DNA from: CAZHOS01 sp964534605
Lineage (GTDB): Bacteria > Patescibacteriota > Saccharimonadia > Saccharimonadales > VXPC01
Direction: 5' to 3'
Length of the DNA stretch: 5,954 bases
Assembly (NCBI GenBank): GCA_964534605.1
Contig: CAZHOS010000035.1
Location: 1-5,954 of the forward strand
Below the pieces are notes generated by a model, which was given only the letters and a program-made list of their open reading frames with translations, was not told where the DNA came from and ran no database searches. Shown one piece after another: positions 3,731 to 5,954 of this stretch (positions are counted from its first letter, which is position 1; every line of letters begins with the position of its first letter). The position numbers were made by a program, and so were the translations under genes.

Positions 3731-5908
3731 ATGGTTACGGCTATAATTGTTGTCAGCGGTTTCTTCCACATTATACTGGCGATGTTTATCTTTTTGAAGA
3801 AAAAGAAGAGTTTGATGCACATACTCTTCTCGCTTTTGGTGCTGGCCGAGCTAGGATGGGTTATAGCCAACTATTCGACGCTGCGTGATTTCGAGGCAAT
3901 TAGCGTTCTGATGTCTGTAAAATTAGTGTTTTTCTTTGTAGTCCTGCAGAATACACTTTTTTATCTGTTTAGTATCGCTTTCCCCGACAAGAGCCTGGCA
4001 TCGTTTAGACCAAAACACTACCTCTACATCTTGTTGTCGATAGTGTTAGGGGCTTTGGTGCTATCGCCAGTTATTTTTATGGGTGCAGAGATTAATAACG
4101 GAGTTACTACTACGGATGTCAGTCCAGCGATGATGCTGTTTGTGCTGCACGCGGCTGTCTCGATAATATCTGGCTTCTGGGTTTTTAGGAAAAAGCTCAA
4201 AACAAACGACCCAGTGCTAAAAAAACAGGTTAAGCTACTGATCGCCGCCTCCACCATCAACTGGGTGATAGTTCCTATAACGAACTTTGTTCTAACGCAA
4301 GCCCTCAAGACAACCATTTTTATAGAGATAAGCCCGATATATACCTTTATTTTCCTTTTGGTAATCGCCTACACAATAGTTGCTGGAAAACTCTTTAATA
4401 TTAGGATTGTCCTAGCCCGCTATGTTGGCTACGCGCTTGTACTGATCATATTGTCGCTTGTCTACTCTGTCTTAGTCTTCGGGTTAATTAACGGTCTATT
4501 CCCAGGATCAGAGAACGAGAGCTTGCGCCAATGGATGTCGACTCTCTCTATTACCCCTATACTCTTTTTATTCCAAGCTACCAGGGACTGGTTTATAGGC
4601 TTCTCGCAGAAACTATTCTTTATAGATAGCTACGATCCAGAGGCTCTGATTGACGAGCTTAATCAGTCATTGGTAAGTAGCACCAGCCTGGATGAGTTAA
4701 TGGACAGCAGCCTAGCAGTTATTGACTCTGGTCTTAAGCCCGAGAAGGTTAGCTTTTATCTAAACAAGACCGCCTTGACCAAGGCACACCAGTACTCGCT
4801 ACCAGCCTCCTTACCCAAAGCTAGCGTTAATGGTTTGCAAAGCTCTTTTTTACAGTTAAGCTCTGGAATCTATGACAAAGACATGCCCGCTAAGTACCAC
4901 GCACAGAAGGAACTGCATAGGTTTTTGAATAAAAATGACATAGAGCTTTTCGCACAACTACGAGCAGATGCCACGCGCGATGTTGGCTATATTATGCTGG
5001 GGCCTAAAAAGAACGGCACATCGTACTCCAAGCAAGACCTCGGTATTATCAGGATTATCGCTAACGAGCTAGTAATTGCAGTAGAGAATATGCAACGAGT
5101 AGAAGAGATAGGGCGGTTTAACGAGACGCTGCAGACAGAGATCGAGGCTGCCACGCGCAAACTGCAGCGCAGCAACGAAAAACTAAAGGCCTTGGATGTT
5201 GCAAAAGACGAGTTTATTAGTATGGCCAGCCACCAGCTGCGCACACCGCTAACCAGTGTTAAAGGGTATATATCGATGGTTATGGAGGGCGATGTTGGTG
5301 ACGTTAACGAGCAGCAAAAAAAGCTACTTGACCAGGCATTTATCAGTAGCCAGCGTATGGTCTATCTGATTGCCGATCTGCTGAATGTCAGCCGCCTGCG
5401 AACAGGCAAATTTGTTATTGACCGTCACGAGACATACCTGCCCGATGTTATCGAGGGCGAGATTAGCCAGCTATACGAGACAGCTAGCGCCCGCGGCCTA
5501 AAGATTAAGTACAAAAAGCCCAAGAAGTTCCCACGGCTTAGCTTGGACGAAACCAAGATCCGCCAGGTTGTTATGAACTTTACTGACAACGCGATCTACT
5601 ACACGCCCAAAGGCGGGACGATTACGGTAGATCTGCACGCAACCCGCACTAGCGTTTATTTCTCGGTTACGGACACTGGTATTGGCGTTCCAAAGACAGA
5701 GGTAAAGAACCTGTTTACCAAGTTCTACAGGGCTGGCAATGCCAAGCGTGCGCGCCCTGACGGTACCGGACTCGGATTATTTATGGCTAAAAAAGTCGTT
5801 GTCGCCCAGGGCGGAGCCATGGTGTTCAAAACACGCGAAGGCAAGGGAAGCACCTTCGGCTTCACCTTCCCCCGCGCAAAATGTGAAGTAAAACAGCCCA
5901 AAAAATAG
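3731..5908 (+). CDS. Multi-pass membrane sensor histidine kinase with GAF-like domain
   Basis: A 725-residue inner-membrane sensor kinase. Residues 1-290 are a polytopic domain with about eight or nine hydrophobic helices (roughly 1-22, 28-49, 57-83, 97-118, 131-152, 166-190, 195-219, 230-255 and perhaps 270-285), resembling the 7TM-type sensor region of histidine kinases, which senses within or at the membrane. A degenerate GAF domain follows (about 300-455), clearest at DVGYIMLG (417-424) and YSKQDLGIIRIIANEL (432-447), then a coiled coil (about 455-490). The HisKA H-box SMASHQLRTPLTS has phosphoacceptor H501. The ATPase boxes are complete: N-box NFTDNAIYYT (616-625), G1 DTGIGV (648-653), F-box FTKFYRA (662-668) and G2 GTGLGLF (678-684). 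The residue after His is Gln, not the usual Glu. No response regulator follows; a hairpin terminator does. The ligand is unknown. Its partner may be the regulator at the left edge. Confidence 0.95.
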   Translation: MVTAIIVVSGFFHIILAMFIFLKKKKSLMHILFSLLVLAELGWVIANYSTLRDFEAISVLMSVKLVFFFVVLQNTLFYLFSIAFPDKSLASFRPKHYLYILLSIVLGALVLSPVIFMGAEINNGVTTTDVSPAMMLFVLHAAVSIISGFWVFRKKLKTNDPVLKKQVKLLIAASTINWVIVPITNFVLTQALKTTIFIEISPIYTFIFLLVIAYTIVAGKLFNIRIVLARYVGYALVLIILSLVYSVLVFGLINGLFPGSENESLRQWMSTLSITPILFLFQATRDWFIGFSQKLFFIDSYDPEALIDELNQSLVSSTSLDELMDSSLAVIDSGLKPEKVSFYLNKTALTKAHQYSLPASLPKASVNGLQSSFLQLSSGIYDKDMPAKYHAQKELHRFLNKNDIELFAQLRADATRDVGYIMLGPKKNGTSYSKQDLGIIRIIANELVIAVENMQRVEEIGRFNETLQTEIEAATRKLQRSNEKLKALDVAKDEFISMASHQLRTPLTSVKGYISMVMEGDVGDVNEQQKKLLDQAFISSQRMVYLIADLLNVSRLRTGKFVIDRHETYLPDVIEGEISQLYETASARGLKIKYKKPKKFPRLSLDETKIRQVVMNFTDNAIYYTPKGGTITVDLHATRTSVYFSVTDTGIGVPKTEVKNLFTKFYRAGNAKRARPDGTGLGLFMAKKVVVAQGGAMVFKTREGKGSTFGFTFPRAKCEVKQPKK

Positions 5909-5922
5909 TCATAAAAATGGAA

Positions 5923-5952
5923 GAACCCCAGGACGCCGTTGTCCTGGGGTTC
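5923..5952 (+). terminator. Probable intrinsic terminator after the histidine kinase
   Basis: A perfect 12-bp inverted repeat, GAACCCCAGGAC (5923-5934) and GTCCTGGGGTTC (5941-5952), with a 6-base loop (GCCGTT), starts 14 bases after the TAG stop. It is GC-rich and very stable. The downstream T-run, if present, is cut off by the window edge. An A-run on the 5' side (5913-5917) would read as a T-run on the other strand, so the hairpin may stop transcription from both directions. Confidence 0.8.
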
Positions 5953-5954
5953 GA

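Noticed and set aside
4024..4317. A 97-codon minus-strand reading frame opposite the kinase membrane domain
   Set aside because: It is the antisense shadow of hydrophobic helix codons; its translation is low-complexity with no recognisable motif.
1..5954. tRNA, rRNA, CRISPR array, insertion sequence or attachment site
   Set aside because: No cloverleaf-like segment, spaced direct repeats, transposase motifs or terminal repeats were seen; coding sequence fills nearly the whole window.

Overview
The window looks like a piece of a small, densely packed bacterial genome. The best guess is Candidate Phyla Radiation (Patescibacteria), probably a Saccharibacteria-like lineage. The grounds are very short intergenic gaps (71, 44 and 46 bases), overlapping genes, a histidine kinase with an HQLRTPLT-type H-box, a many-pass membrane domain and a GAF-like domain, and a response regulator start typical of that group. 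The nitroreductase gene ends naturally at TGA, which argues against the CPR lineages that read UGA as glycine. The taxon is an inference, not a proof.

Layout, left to right: (1) the first 31 codons of a response regulator on the minus strand, cut by the window edge; (2) a 71-base divergent promoter region with a good sigma70-type promoter for the rightward genes and an imperfect inverted repeat spanning both -10 elements; (3) a two-gene rightward operon, a PaaK/CapK-like adenylate-forming ligase (501 aa) whose 3' end overlaps by 16 bases a ThiF/E1-like adenylyltransferase (341 aa); (4) on the minus strand, a nitroreductase/Acg-like FMN flavoprotein (340 aa) whose 3' end overlaps that of the E1-like gene by 18 bases; (5) a 44-base divergent promoter region; (6) a 725-aa membrane sensor histidine kinase on the plus strand; (7) a perfect 12-bp hairpin, the probable terminator, at the right edge.

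The central point of interest is the ligase, E1-like and flavoprotein trio between the two halves of a two-component system. The E1-like and nitroreductase-like proteins together total 681 residues and resemble the two halves of the actinobacterial Rv1355c ('MoeY') family, in which a ThiF domain is fused to a nitroreductase domain. Here the halves are separate, convergent genes. The E1-like protein has no cysteine at all, so it cannot use the thioester or persulfide chemistry of classical E1/MoeB/ThiF enzymes and probably only adenylates or binds its substrate. A working model, which is inference, is a sensor-controlled small-molecule or peptide modification pathway: one carboxylate activated by the ligase, an adenylation by the E1-like protein, and an FMN-dependent redox step. 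No precursor peptide, YcaO, carrier protein or transporter is visible inside the window.
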